Assembly (NCBI RefSeq): GCF_000002425.4
Contig: NC_037271.1
Span: 11,788,786 to 11,852,785, forward strand
Direction of reading: 5' to 3'
Source of the DNA: Physcomitrium patens
Lineage: Eukaryota; Streptophyta; Bryopsida; Funariales; Funariaceae
Length of the DNA: 64,000 nucleotides
Position numbers and translations under genes: made by a program. The notes under the pieces were generated by a model. The model saw only the letters and a list, made by a program, of their open reading frames with translations, did no database searches and had not been told where the DNA came from. How positions within the stretch are numbered: position 1 is the stretch's first letter; each line of letters starts with the position of its first letter. Below, one piece after another: positions 42,331 through 54,815 of this stretch.

Positions 42331-43740
42331 CTTGGTGACGACAATAGAGCCACGGACAATTAAGGTTTATGAAGGTATTAAGGAGCAAGAGTTGACCTGT
42401 TGGACAAAATTTTTCTTGCATCATAAGTTCGCTTTTGCTTGGACTTATGCTGATTTAAAAGATATTCCCACTGATGTCTATGAGCATCATATCATTTTAG
42501 AGGAGAACGCTAAACCAGTACGGCAAAAGCAACTTTGCCTTAATCCTAAATATTTCTTCATGGTGAAGGAAGAATTGAACAAGCTTCTTGCGGTTGGTTT
42601 TATTTACCTAGTACCAAATAGCGAGTGGGTTTTTCCAATCGTCATGGTGCCAAAAAAGAATGGAAAAATCCATATTTAACAAGATTTTTGGAAACTTAAT
42701 GTGGCCACCAAGAAGGATTACTTTCCATTGCCTTTTACAGATAGTATATTAGATGTCATAGTTGATTACGAATGTTATTCATTTTTCAATGGATTTTTTG
42801 AATATAATCAAGTTTAAATTACAATGAAAGACTAGCTTAAGACAACCTTTACTACGGATTGAGGCACATTTGCTTATCGCATGATGCCTTTTGGATTATG
42901 CAATGTCCCAGCTATGTTTCAGAAAGTGATGACTCAAGCCTTCCAAGACTATCTTTGGCTATTTATGGAGATCTTTTTAGATGACTTTTATGCATTCAAT
43001 ACAAGACAGGATCATCTTAATTGTCTGGACAAATATTTGGCTTGGTGCGTTAAGTTTAGAATATCGTTGAACTTAAAAAAGTGTCAATTTGGTATTTCAT
43101 CCAGTAAATTATTGGAACATATCGTCTCCAACCGTGGTATTGCTATGGATCTTGACAAAATGCAGCATATACTGAACTTGTCCAAACTAGAGACGGTCTC
43201 TGGTGTTCATGGGTTTGTGGGCCATGTCAGTTATTATCGAAGATTCATTTGTTCGTTCGTAATTATTTGTCAACCAATAACAAACTTATTGAAGAAACCT
43301 CCATCAGATGGGAATAGTTCCATTTGGACCATAGAGTGTATCGTGGCCTTTAAAGCGTTGAAGTCAAAATTAGTCTCTGTACCAATATTGGAGGCTCCTC
43401 GTTGGACGGAGCCCTTTCATGTGTACGTTGATGCATCTAATGTGGCTATTGAATCAGTGTTAAGTCAGAAGAATGAGAAGGGTCTGGATCATCCTATCTA
43501 TTATGCCAATTGATAATTGGTGGCTATCAAACGTAATTACACTACTATTGAACGAGAAGCGTTGGGTACGATATACTCGATTCAAAAATTTTGGCACTAT
43601 TTGCTTGGGTATCTGTTTATTTTTTATATGGAATATGATGCCCTCAAATATATGATTAATAAGCCTCAATTGAATGAGCACATTGCCCGATGGGTCTTAC
43701 TCTTACAAGAGTTCAATTTTACAATTATCATACGACTTGG
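42331..43740 (+). pseudogene. A1 reverse transcriptase and RNase H
   Basis: 42332-42679 holds the RT N-terminus (CWTKFFLHHKFAFAWTYADL, YEHHIILEENAKPVRQK, SEWVFPIVMVPKKNGKIHI). After stops near 42680 and 42830, 42881-43513 holds MPFGLCNVPAMFQKVM, catalytic FLDDFYAF, KKCQFGIS and VSYYRRFICSF, then RNase H (FHVYVDASNVAIESVLSQ). 43517-43740 continues it (REALGTIYSIQKFWHYLL, DALKYMINKPQLNEHI). The first RT catalytic Asp position reads FFNGFFEYN, with Asp changed to Asn. Inactive. Confidence 0.8.
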
Positions 43741-45110
43741 GAAGAAACATGCCAATATTGATGATTTATCCCGGTTGTCTAATATTCTCGACAACGAGCC
43801 TATGTCAGATGCTCTTTTCAATGCCGAATTATTTGTGGAGGATGTGATTTCCCCCAAGTATAGTGAAATCATTCAGTTTCTCACCTTTCACACCTTTTCG
43901 CTGACTTTCAACGAGAAGCTTAAGAAAAGACTCATTCTAAAGAGTGCCCCATATACAATGATTCATAATGCTTTGTATAAACAAGGCAAAGATGGCATTT
44001 TATGCCGCTGTATCTTTCCAAGTGAAATACATTCGATCCTTGAAGATTGCCATTTAGATATTTGTAGTAGTCATTTTATGGGAGATAGTACTGCTCACAA
44101 GGCTTTAATGGCCGGGTATTGGTGGCCCACAATGTTTTCTGATGTGCACCAATTTGTTCGTCGTTTTGATCCCTATCAACAAATTGGTCAACCCACGGAT
44201 ACTTCCACCATGTCGTTAGTTCCAATCTTCGCACAGATACCATTCAAAAAATGGAGTATTGATTTTGTCGGTCCCATCGCACCAGCATCAAAATCTGACC
44301 AAAAGCAATACATTTTATTCGCCATAGACTATGTAACAAAATAGGTAGAGGCTATTGCTACCCGCAATGATAATGCTAGTACGGTAGCTACTTTTCTATA
44401 CAAGAATATTATAAGTCGATTTGGATGTCCAAAGGAATTGATTAGCGATCGCGACACCCATTTCTTAAATACTGCTATAGCTGCCTTGACAAATACATAT
44501 GAGATTAAGCATCAGAAAACCACTCCATATCATCCTCGTGCTAATAGGTAAACAAAAAAGACCAACGGAATTTTGTGCAAGGTCTTAACTAAGACAATTT
44601 CGGAGGCAGGTACCGATTAGGAGACCAAACTCTTTGCGACTTTGTAGGCATATCACACCACATATAAAGTAACTACCAACTCTACTCTGTTTCAACTAGT
44701 TTATAGTCAAGAAGCAATTTTATCCATCAAGTTGGAGGTTCAAAGTTTATAGATTGCCTTAGATGAACGACTCAGTGACAAAGAGTTATTATATTTTTGG
44801 TTGGAAAAATTGGAAGAATTGGATGAAATACGGGCTACAGCTCTTTTCCACATGGAAGCAACTCAAAAACGAAGGAAGAGTTACTATAATAGTGAACTGC
44901 GTCCAAAGATTTTTATGCCCAATGATTTGGTATTACTGTATGATAGCCGATTTAATCATTTTTCAAAAAAATTTCAAATTCGTTGGCATGGACCATATCG
45001 AGTGATTGAAGATTTTTCCAATGGGTCTGTTCAATTGGAAGATTTCATGGGCCATCGCTTCTGTATCCGCATTAACGAGAACTGATTACGGTTATATAAT
45101 ACATAAAACC
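43741..45110 (+). pseudogene. A1 integrase and pol C-terminus
   Basis: Continuous to 44344: HANIDDLSRLSNIL, the zinc module with GNS-like CHLDICSSHFMGDSTAHK, YWWPTMFSDVHQFVRRF (first Cys of the CPxC pair lost), then WSIDFVGPIAPASK. The core continues past a stop at 44342 (FGCPKELISDRDTHF, TPYHPRANR). The DDE Glu position reads KKTNGIL, with Glu changed to Lys. 44801-45085 is the C-terminal domain (RPKIFMPNDLVLLYDSRFNHF, IRWHGPYRVIEDFS, GHRFCIRINEN). There is no chromodomain. Confidence 0.8.
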
Positions 45111-45441
45111 CGGGACGAATTTTTTTTTTTTTTTTAATTGAGGGGTGACTTCGAATGGACACAGGTTAGACCTAAGTATGATATAAGTGCATTAGGGTGT
45201 AGAGGTGGCTGAAAAGATAGTTAGTAATTATTAATGTGTCAAATGGGATGGAGGTGAGAAACGGACAATATGGGTAACATGTTGTCATGATCATAGGTAG
45301 TATGAGAATAGGAGTGGGGCACTAGTTAGAGGTCATTCTGTGTTGTTGTTCTTGGTTATTTTTTTTGAGATTGCTATTTCTTGAGTTTCTTACATTTTTG
45401 AGTGTAATAGTTCTAGTTAATAGTTTGAGAGAGGGAGCATC

Positions 45442-47150
45442 ATGGCAATTGAAAGTGCAAAGCGAACTACAGACAGAGAGGACAGTGGCCAAAACATGAG
45501 AGCTAGACATGCATCAAACCACCTTTTGTGATAATCATTGCCAATATGGCACCAATGAAGTTGGATATCTGTTGGACGTCGAAAAGAATAAAAGACTTCT
45601 GGAATGCACAATTATTCTAGTTTTTGCACTTGTCAGATCGCTTACCATCAATTAATGTGTTATTAGTGGAAGAATATATGACAAATTTTAATCCAAAGGA
45701 TGGATCGAGTGTTGTACAAGGATGAATTATCGAGATTGATGGAACAATCCTGGAAAAGGAGTTGTATCTTCCCATTGGAGAGCTAGCGGTAGGAGCTGAT
45801 GAGTCAAGCGACTTCAGTCTAAGAAGATATTTCAAGGGAGGTCTGTCGACCTTTGAGAGGAGCTAAGGTTGGTGGATTGCTGAGATAATTTCACCAGAAC
45901 TCATGGAATGGTTCTGTTTTGTGGTGAGGCGGTTAGGATTGTACCGATACCCCACATATATATCCAAATGGTTATTGTATGCAGCGATAGGGGCATTAGA
46001 AGAGATAGTGTTCAATTAGGTAGCGTACGTAGCCACTCATATTCATGCGGAGATAAGAGCCAAGTGGAAATTAGAAAAATTTACTTATTTACTTTGTTCC
46101 AATTATGTGTATGTTGTGATCGCGCACACATTGCATCAAATATTGCCAGTAGAAGAAAGTCCTATATCAGTGCCAATGCCTCCGCAGAGAGAACAAAATT
46201 TGTTGGCACAAAATGTCAATACAGTGGATATAATATACGAAATTGGGGAATCAAGTTGTATAGTGGCACAAGGGGTCATTCTAGTTATTGAATCAGAATG
46301 AATTCTAATTTGTTTAGCGGTGGAGGAGGAGAATGAAATTCCAATTTTGATAGATATTAATCAGTTGGCATTTCTACAAGGTCGATTGCCCAAAGGAATA
46401 CCTCTTAAGAATGTTTTATTGAAGCACATTTTATAAATACATTGTATGGTGCGAGCATTAGATGTAGAGGGCAGTAGCAAATGGGATTTAGAGGACAGTA
46501 AGAAGGTGATATCAGAGCAAAACCGAAGAATTGAAGAGCAAAAATGGACGATATACGAAATTGGAGAATCCAAGCTAGTATTGGAGCGGAAATGGATTCA
46601 CCAATATGAGACTTAGACAAAAGAAAAAGAATACATCTTACGGATTATGAAAGGACAATAGGACAAATTGATCGAGAACCACAAGACATAGGATTTAGAA
46701 TGGAAGAAGTTCAAATGCCATTTGCAAGCTGAAGGAGAGAAGGCAAAGTTATTGATGAAAGAGAAAGAAACATTGAGTGACTAATCTAAATATAAAACGG
46801 AGAAGTTGAGGTCCAAAATTGAAGTTTTACAAGCTGAGGTGGTAAAATTGATGGAAGTATTTATAGAGAGAAGTCAGTCACAAGTGTCAATTGAAGATAT
46901 TCCAAAATAGATGAGTTAGCAGCAACATCAATTGGAACTTCGGGATGCCTAGATCTTAAAATTGGAGGCTCAAATTTGTAAATTAGATGAGTATAATGAA
47001 GATCTATCAAACTAGTTGAGGAAAGAGCCGATGGACAGATTAGAGGAAGAAGAAAATTTGAATTTAGAACTAGAATCTGTAGAATCTATATTTGATAATG
47101 TAGCAAATGATTAATTGGATGGGCTAGAGGAACTAATAAATTTATAGAAT
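45442..47150 (+). pseudogene. A1 post-pol ORF: unknown N-terminal domain plus long coiled coil
   Basis: Begins MAIESAKRTTDRED about 330 nt after pol. It then runs, with stops, through LPSINVLLVEEYMTNF, GTILEKELYLPIGELAVG, SPELMEWFCFVVRRLGLYR, ISKWLLYAAIGALEEIVFN, AYVATHIHAEIRAKW and YLLCSNYVYVVIAHTLHQ (45650-46140). The second half (46440-47150) is Glu/Lys/Gln-rich with heptads (EDSKKVISEQNRRIEEQ, KLRSKIEVLQAEVVKLM, ERLEEEENLNLELESVES), a probable coiled coil. The layout recalls extra or env-like ORFs after pol in Athila/Tat elements, and the first half faintly recalls plant-transposon domains in such ORFs, but I see no membrane segment. A0 has the coiled coil without most of the first half. 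Confidence 0.55.
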
Positions 47151-47222
47151 TTTTTTAAGTAGTTTTTAGATAGGTATCTATTGTGTGTTTGCGAGGACGC
47201 TACACAGATAGGAATAGAGCTA

Positions 47223-47995
47223 TGTAGAATAGATATTAGTTCGTTTTTGTAAGATATTCATAAAATAAACTAATAGTCTATAGAATAATCAGTTTAGGAG
47301 GACAGATGGTTGATTTAGTTATTAAAAGCGATTTATTACAAGATCATGATTAGGATCTGGAAATCAGTAGCAATTATATAGGAGTTATAGAAGTTTGTTG
47401 GAGGGCCAGACTATGATAGTCATGAGCTGGGGTTAAGCTTGGTGCTTCTTCTTTGTTTTTTTTTGTTATCTTTATTGTTGAAGAGTAATGGATAGTTTTT
47501 GAATACTGAGAAGTGAGTCTATGGAATAAATCAGAGATTGATTTATGAGTTATTGATTATGTAATTGGAGTATTATGTGATTGAATTATATGAGAAGTTA
47601 TTGGAAGATTGATTATGGATGGAAGATTATGATTGTTGTTTATTGAGAGTTTGTGTATACGTGTTTCGATAGAAGAAGTCTGTCATTACAAGAATTCTGT
47701 GAATCTAGATTGGTTAGTGAGAAGTCTGTTATTCTTAGTGTTGGATAGAATTTATTGAATTTTCAGCGGTCTTTTGAGAGTGCAGGGTTGCACATTGTGG
47801 TTATCAGTTGATGAAGGAGTATTGTTAATGGGAGGAAGCATTGTAGTATTTCTTAGTATTTTAGTAGTTTGGAATACAATTAATTATGTGATCTTAACAA
47901 ATAAAGTTCATGCCCTTAGTCTTTCCTTGTATTCAAATTCCCCTATATAGGTTTATTTTTGAAGGAATTGTAGAATAAGTAAAATGACAATCACA
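47223..47995 (+). repeat. 3' LTR of A1, 773 bp
   Basis: TGTAGAATAGATATTAG to AAAATGACAATCACA, followed by ATTAA. It differs from the 5' LTR by scattered substitutions and a small deletion near 47925. Confidence 0.9.
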
Positions 47996-48000
47996 ATTAA

Positions 48001-48397
48001 TTTCATAATATCTTTTAGAAAATCTTTTTAGAAGCTTTTTAGATGTTATTTTAATTTTATATATATTTTTTATTCATTCATAGATTAGAAACTTGATCAT
48101 TAAGCTAATCATGTGTTACATGTATTAGTAGCTTATGAAATAAGCTAACTATATAGTGTCCATATAAAAAAACTTATTTTGTAAGTTAAGATACATGTTA
48201 TGCAAAGTCAACATGTTTTTAGAGGTCTTATAAAATATCACCACATAGATCCTAAGTAGATAGTATATATAGAGATAAGAGTAAAGCCTTCCTCACTCTT
48301 GTCAACTCCTTTCTTATTTCTAGTTTAGTTTCAAGAGTCTCTAATTTCTTTGTCTTTTGGTAATAGTCATTTTTTTTTATTATTATATATTTTAGAA
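48001..48397 (+). mobile_element. Chromovirus LTR C4, right part
   Basis: TTTCATAATATCTTTTAGAAAATC.. continues the LTR split at 36660. It contains CTAACTATATAGTGTC, AAGTCAACATGTTTTTAGAGG and TATATATAGAGATAAGAG, and stops near TTTAGAA at 48397, about 45 bp short of the C2 LTR end, where the A2 LTR begins. Confidence 0.65.
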
Positions 48398-49258
48398 TGA
48401 GTAGAAATTGATTTTTATAGGACATTAGTTAGATATTGATAAAATTGATTAATCATCCATAAGATAGTGAATTTAGGAGGTAAGATAGATGATTTAGTCC
48501 AAAAAAGTGGTTTAATAAAAAATATTGGTTAGAATCTTTGTTTTGGAATAAATATAAATCAGTTGAAGAAGAAATAGGCAAGGCCAAACTATGATAGTCA
48601 TGAGCTGGGGTAAGCTTGGTTCTACCTCTGGTTTTTATTTTTTATAGAAGAAAGGAAATAGATAGATTTTGAATAATGTGAAGTGAAATTTTATAATAAA
48701 AGAAAGATTAGATTTATATGATTTCAAATGAGAAATTAAATTTATTGTGTGCTAAATTATAAGTAGAGAATTGAAAAGTCGATAATTGAAGATGTTTACA
48801 AAGTATAGATATGACTGGGAGAATTATAATACATTGATTTTTGAGAGTTGAAAGTGTGCCATAAGAAGAAGTCTATGGAGTTTGGAATTATGTGAAGCAA
48901 ATTATTAGGAATAAAAATTAGTTTTGGAGAATTCCATTGATTGGATTATAAAATATTTTATGTAGTCTTTTAAAATAGTATAATATTACATATTGTTGTC
49001 ATAAGTTTGGAGAAGAAAAGAAATAGTGAATGTATAAGATAGAATTATCAATTGTAATATTTTATTTATCAGAAGAGGAATTAATAGAATATAAAAGGTA
49101 TTGTAGCTTTCTTGGATGTTTTAAGTAGATCAAAAGATAGTTAATTGTGTGCCCCTAATATGTAAGCTCATACGGATAGTCTTTCTTCATGTTCAAACTC
49201 CCCTTTATAGGTTTATTTTGGGTAGATATTTGAAAAATAAGTAAAACGATAATTATAT
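48398..49258 (+). repeat. 5' LTR of A2
   Basis: TGAGTAGAAATTGATTTTTATAGG, then TTAGATATTGATAAAATTGATTAATC, aligns with the A1 LTR start. It includes CTATGATAGTCATGAGCTGGGG and ends CGATAATTATA before the primer site. About 861 bp, more diverged than A1. Confidence 0.75.
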
Positions 49259-49261
49259 TTT

Positions 49262-49279
49262 GGCATTGTTGTCGGAGAT
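49262..49279 (+). promoter_or_regulatory. A2 primer-binding site
   Basis: TGGCATTGTTGTCGGAGA, three bases after the LTR, matching the A1 site after C-to-T and G-to-A changes. Confidence 0.65.
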
Positions 49280-49721
49280 TGACAACAGTATTGATTGTTA
49301 GGAATTAACTGCCAAACAAGTGGTTTTGGATGTTACACAAAGAGGTTATAAAATTGATGCTAGTTCAACAATGAAGCAAAATGTATAGTTAGATTGGAGA
49401 TAAAAAATAATTTCAATATTATATGATAAAAGATTATTCTTAATAAGAATGAAAGTATTACACTAAAAGAAATATGCTAGTTGAAAGGAAGATAAGAAAG
49501 AGTGCAAGCAAGAAATTTGTTGTGGGATAATCAAGAATGTAATCTAAAAAGGAAGTATTGACAGAGTTGGATTAAACCATGGTTGCATGCATATTGGCAT
49601 ATTCAAGCATACCCAAAACCTAACAGAACTTTAATATTTCAGACATATATACTATTAAGAAAATTACTAAGAGCACTTAAGAAAAAATCTATCAATAGTC
49701 TAGGGTATCTCTTGAGCTCGT
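49280..49721 (+). pseudogene. A2 leader and gag N-terminus
   Basis: Collinear with A1 37459-37845: the basic KERxxAQAR region near 49480-49520, then 49583-49768 with MHAYWHIQAYPKPNRTLIFQ, YILLRKLLRALKK. Broken at 49721 by B4. Confidence 0.65.
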
Positions 49722-51344
49722 TGTTATATTGCATGGTTTTTTTATCTAGGAATACACAAGGTACTTAGCTATAGAGAGTTTAGTATTAACTTATTAGCCA
49801 AGCTCCAATAAGTTATTTAATCTTAAAAGTAGAAGACAAATAAATAGTATAATATCAAAAAGATATTGTATTAATAAACTCTTTTATATTTAAGAAGGTT
49901 TTTACATAAGGCTTTTTAAAATATTTAGAAATTTTCTAATATTCTTCGCTATACCATAAGATAGCTAACCATTTGTTGATAGATTAGGTTTTTGATAACT
50001 TCAAAGGAAATCTACAATCTCATCTCAAAAGCTCATCTTTATACAAAAATTCAACTATAGTTCCATATATCTATCTTCAATATATATATAAAGTCTTGGC
50101 TCTCAAAATACTCCTTTATTTTGTATAAAATGCTCAAGTTATAACAAAATCTCTTCAAAATATAATATTCCTCCAAAATATTTCTTCTTTATAAACTTTA
50201 GAAATTCATAACTCTTGATCCAATTATTCAGATTTTTCCAAATTCACACATATTATAGGATTCACCCTTAAGCTTTATCTTACAAAAATTCAATTTTAAA
50301 TTCGCTATCTATCATCTAGCATCTTTAAAATCCTAGCAAGTGCTCTAAAATCCTAATTCACAAGCACCTAAATACTATTTTCTTCATATTTCACAAGTCC
50401 AAAATCCAAATACCACAAAATTTATGTATAAAGTTTGATTACATGAAAATACACATTCTTAGAAATTTTTAGCCAAAGTCTTGTCAAATTGCACAAGATA
50501 AAGTTCAAAATACAACCATTAGCAATTCAGGTCACTTACTACCCTTAGATTTGCAAGTACTAACTTTAACCTCTAATATCTCTTTCATCCAAATTTAAAA
50601 TCCATCAAATAGTATACCAAAAGTATAGCCAAAAGAGTGCACTCTCGAATCCCAATCATTGATCCTCTGTTGCTTATCATATGCATGCGTTACATCCAAA
50701 AGAATGAAAGTAGATACAAAATCAATACCTTAACTTTGAGCATCCATGTCTTTTTTATATAAATCCTAAATGAAACAAAATTTGTACCAAAACCATATCC
50801 AAAAACCTAAACTTATTGACTTTAGCCTCTAAAACTCAAATACCTCTAGAAAACTAATCCTAATCTCTAATATGGCCTTAGGCAGCCTCTTTGAAGCCTA
50901 TTAGTAATGATTTTTGATCAATAGGAATAGAGATTTTTATCATCCATCTCCATTCATCTATATGGATGCCTTGGATTTTCTTTTTGCTACCAAAATCTCT
51001 CTTCAACTCTTTTTTTCACAAGATTACTCAATAGATGTCCTAAACACCATATTAAAGGACCAAAATAAGACTTTAAGGATTATCAATATCTAACAAAGGT
51101 GACTCTAAATATTTAAAAGTTACTAGTAATAAGATCAACTTCAAAGTCACTATCAAAAGAAAATAAAGTTATATAAATTCTAATAAAAATCCTATTAAAC
51201 TATCTCTTTTTGAAGTTGTAATCTATCCACATCCTACAACCAACAAAAATCTATTAACATGGCTTTCACCATGTTATTTAGTATATTGTGTATTAAATAT
51301 ATAAATACATTATTTTCACATGGTAGCCAAACTACAACACGACA
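49722..51344 (-). mobile_element. Solo LTR, family B (copy B4), reversed
   Basis: Plus-strand text starts TGTTATATTGCATGG and ends CTACAACACGACA, the reverse of the B ends. Flanks CTCGT (49717-49721) and CTTTT (51345-51349) are a plausible mutated duplication. About 1.62 kb, longer than B5; the extra length is spread inside. It carries the inverted CCAAT pair near 50900-50930. Confidence 0.75.
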
Positions 51345-52605
51345 CTTTTAACTGAAAGTGAAGGAAGCACATAAGAATTAGATACTCTATTGGATACTTT
51401 TTCAATAGTGGATACAACTGATTCTACTAAGACTGGTTGCTTAGAATGGCATAAGTTGCTTACCAATAAGGGCTAATTTAGTATATTTTAAAATTTATTG
51501 TTTTCACTTCCAATTCAATCAATGAAATTATTTGTGAATAATAAAAGCAAATTGAAGAGGCCTAAAAGCCTAGAAAGGATAATTGAAGAAGATAGTGTTT
51601 ATTTTAATAAGAAATTAAGTGGAATATTGTCATCTTAAATGGCAACACAAAGTCCAATAGTTCTAATTGTGGTCCAAATGGATGTAGAAGGTAATCGCAC
51701 AACTAGCATAGCTCCATTACCTACTTTTAGAGGTTTATTAGGTATAGATTTAGATCAACATTTGTCTTAGTTCTTAATTATATGTTTAGCCAATAATGGT
51801 AGAATGAAAGATATTTGGTTGAGATGGCTACTAGCAACCTTCAAAGATACAGCATTTGAATGATATAATTGTTAGCTTGTGGGCTAGTTTTTTAATTGGG
51901 AGGCATTGAAAAATATATTTTTAATCCATTTTTTACTAATTAGATTTAAAAAATATCTCAAAGAGAGATTAATGAACAGTAAAATATTATCAAGAAAAGC
52001 TGTACAATCATATTATGGCCAAGTAGCAGATATCCTTTATAAAAGGCCAAATAACCAAATGCTAGATTCATTTGTTTTGTCTTTATTGGTTAATGGACTA
52101 TATCCACTAAAATTAAAGATGTTTGTAAAAGAGGCCCAATTGGCCACCGTTGCTTCCTCACTTGATCGAGCTAAGGTATGAAAAGAATGTCATTATGATC
52201 AATTCTTAACCACAAGAGCCATAATGATTCTATCTCAAGGAGGTTATCAAATACCAGCTTAAAATGAAGCAGTAGGCAATTATCTAAGAATGATTGATTA
52301 CGATACAAATCTTAGTACTAATCCATAGGAAATAATTAATATTATCCTATTGCATATTGTATCACCAATAGCAACAGTTTTGTATTCGCCATACCTTCTA
52401 TATCAAAAACCAATATCAACAAAAGAATTATCTAATAAAATAGTATTGAAGGATCCAAATAAGACTTTTTTGTTAACTTTGAAAAAGAAAATTGATAAAT
52501 TGGTTGTTAATCTGGTGAAGGATAAGAAAAAGAGGCATAAACCAACTAATATGTCCTCTAATATTTGATATAGTAATTGTAAAGGACAAGGCCATATGAT
52601 AATGG
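51345..52605 (+). pseudogene. A2 gag, middle part
   Basis: Collinear with A1 37850-39050. 51906-52181 reads MKNIFLIHFLLIRFKKYLKE, VQSYYGQVADILYKRPN, LLVNGLYPLKLKMFVKEAQ. 52350-52568 reads KIDKLVVNLVKDKKKRHKP. The first zinc knuckle near 52570-52600 (CSNCKGQGHM-like) is cut by the D LTR. Confidence 0.7.
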
Positions 52606-53154
52606 TGTCATACTGTAAATGCTTATAATATGTAAAAATTAGTTAGAACATATAATATATTCATAAGTCTTAGTGTATGTTAGAATTATTAATAAATTAA
52701 TTTAAAGAGAGTAGACTTGAGAACTTTTTTTTGAATTTTATTTATTTTTATTATAACATTTAAAAAAATTATAAGACCTAAATATTTAATATGAAGCCTT
52801 GAGAGGAAATTAGAGCCTAAAGAAGAAAATCTTAACTAGTAGGAGGCTTATTGGGAGGGATGAAAGCAAAGCATAGTTGGATGAAGGCAAGGAATGGAGA
52901 TCTTCATTCTTATTGGTCAAAGGCCATGTCCAATGGGCTTCAATGAGGCTTTCTAAGGCCTTAATAGGAATTAGGATTTCTCTTTTGAAGTCATTTGAAC
53001 TTTAGAGGCTAAAGTTAGAAAGTTTAAGATTTTTTTTTGTACAAATTTGGTGCAAATTTTGTAAGATTTGGAGTTTTAATGAAGGAGTTATTAGCGCTCA
53101 AAGTTAAGGTGTCAATTTCAAATCTATAGTCACTCTTTGGGGCATAACATATGT
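52606..53154 (+). mobile_element. Family D LTR (copy D3), first part
   Basis: TGTCATACTGTAAATGCTTATAATATG start. It matches D1 5099-5640 and is cut at 53154 by E1. It continues at 54816-55190 and 56525-56808. Confidence 0.8.
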
Positions 53155-54815
53155 TGTCATGTTGTAACACGACTATATGGTGAAAGATGATAACATGGAT
53201 CTTATTATACAGGAACCAAGTTAAAAAAAAAAAAAGGTAAAAAAATATAGATAAAAGATAGGAAGGTAATAAAACTTTTAATAGTAATATTGCCCTTTTA
53301 AAAAAAATAGCTTCTACTTACTTTGTAGGGCCAAAAATAAGGCAACATAAGGTAGATTGGAAAAATAAATAATATAGACATCTTAAAGAGGAAGTTAAGA
53401 GTAAATTCTAGTAAAAATTACTTAAAAAAACTAGATGTTGATACCCGGAGAAGGCCGGTTATGAACCAGAATCGAAATCAGACCCTGAGGTACAAAACAG
53501 AGTCTCGACAACGACTCCAGGACTCTTTGGCAGATCAGAGAGTGGAATTTCATAGGAGATTGAATTAGGTTTCTATAGAAGTTGATTTTGGGTGATTCAA
53601 AGTTGTTATGACTTTATAAGAGCTTTGCAAAGTCATAGTTTGTATTGGATGACTTGGATTTTATAAAATAAAATAGGGTTTATATTTTGAGTGATTTCAA
53701 GAGTTTTATAATAGATCTACAGGTGAAATTTTGTGGATTTATGGTTATAGTTGTGTTTAATATGTGTTGTGAATCTTAGCTCGATCTGACGGTTGAATTG
53801 AGGAATATTGAGGTTTAAGTGGGTTAAGGTCTCAAAAAGTAGAATTTTAGGTCTAGTGAGGATTTTTAAGATTTCTTGCAATCTACTAATTGGATTGGAG
53901 TGAAACTTATGTGACAAGATATTAGACTTGTTTTGCTATATGTATGAGAATTTGAAGATCAATCGAACGGTGCAATAGAGAGATATTAGCTCTGGAAGAT
54001 TGATATCAAGGTTGGAGAAGGAGGCCGACCAATACCTGAGTACGTTTTTGAGGTTATTGTCTATCTGGTAATTCCGATCCTTTTCAAAATTTTAGTGATT
54101 GTTTCCAACTTAGTTTTTAAAAATTTTGCAAAATTTGAGTTAAGATCAACGGTTTATTTATTAATTATTGAGGTTTAAATATGTTGTAGGAATTACTAGG
54201 ATTTGGTTTAGGATTTAGGATTTAGATTAGGGTTTGATTTAGGATTTAGGATTTGTATTAGGATTTGATTTAGGATTTAGGGTTTGATTGGGATTTTATT
54301 TAAGATTTAGAATTTGGTTAGGATTTGATTTAGGATTTAAGATTTGGATTAGGGTTTGGTTTAGGATTTGATTTAGGATTTAGGATTTGGTTTAGGATTT
54401 GGTTAGGATTTGGTTAGGATTTGGTTTAGGATTTAGTTGGGATTTGGTTTAAGGTTTATTTAGGGTTTGATTTAGGATTTAGGATTTTATTAGGATTTAA
54501 GATTTAATTAGTTTTGGCCTAAAGTTTGAATGAAGTTCAATAGAATTTTAACTAGAATTAAATTAAGATTGAATTGAGATGTATTTGAGTGATATTTGTG
54601 ATCCTTCTAATATTTCTTTAAGAATTTTTCTTGTTTTTTTAAAATTCCTTTGAGGTTTTTTTGAATTTGAATAAGCTTGCTTAGTATTATTATGGTCTAA
54701 TTAGAGCATTGTTAGTATTCTATTAGAATTACGATTTTGTTATTGTAATTTCCATTCTTCCTTCCACAGCCAAGTACCTAGAGTATTGTCAAGCAAGACT
54801 TCACATATTATGATA
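53155..54815 (+). mobile_element. Solo LTR, family E (copy E1) with telomere-like repeats
   Basis: Starts TGTCATGTTGTAACACGAC and ends CTTCACATATTATGATA. The reverse copy E2 (60662-62450) is collinear. It contains GATACCCGGAGAAGGCCGG near 53453 and a degenerate TTTAGGATTTGGTTAGG array (54183-54500). It is inserted in D3, which reads on at 54816. Flanks TATGT and TTTAT are not a clean duplication. Confidence 0.75.
54183..54500 (+). repeat. Degenerate TTTAGGATTTGRTTAGG array
   Basis: Short irregular repeats built from TTTAGG and ATTTGG/ATTTGA words, with occasional TTTAGGG. The reverse counterpart in E2 (60950-61430) has CCTAAATCAAATCCTAA. Period is irregular, about 6-18 bp. Confidence 0.8.

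Larger units (their letters stand above)
36661..47995 (+). mobile_element. Athila-like Ty3/gypsy element A1, full length but mutated
   Basis: LTRs 36661-37437 and 47223-47995, perfect ATTAA target duplication, primer site 37441-37458, gag with zinc knuckles, protease, RT, RNase H and integrase in gypsy order, then a 2-kb region with an extra coiled-coil ORF. It holds one nested D solo LTR. Placement in the Athila/Tat (non-chromodomain) branch rests on the tRNA-Asp-type primer site, the protease DGGS motif, RT FLDDF, the lack of a chromodomain and the long post-pol region. Stops are scattered in every ORF, so it is not autonomous. Confidence 0.85.

Noticed and set aside
54183..54500. Telomere or interstitial telomeric array
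   Set aside because: Units are irregular and mostly TTTAGGATTTGG-like, lie inside an LTR, and recur in its reversed copy. They are not a run of TTTAGGG.
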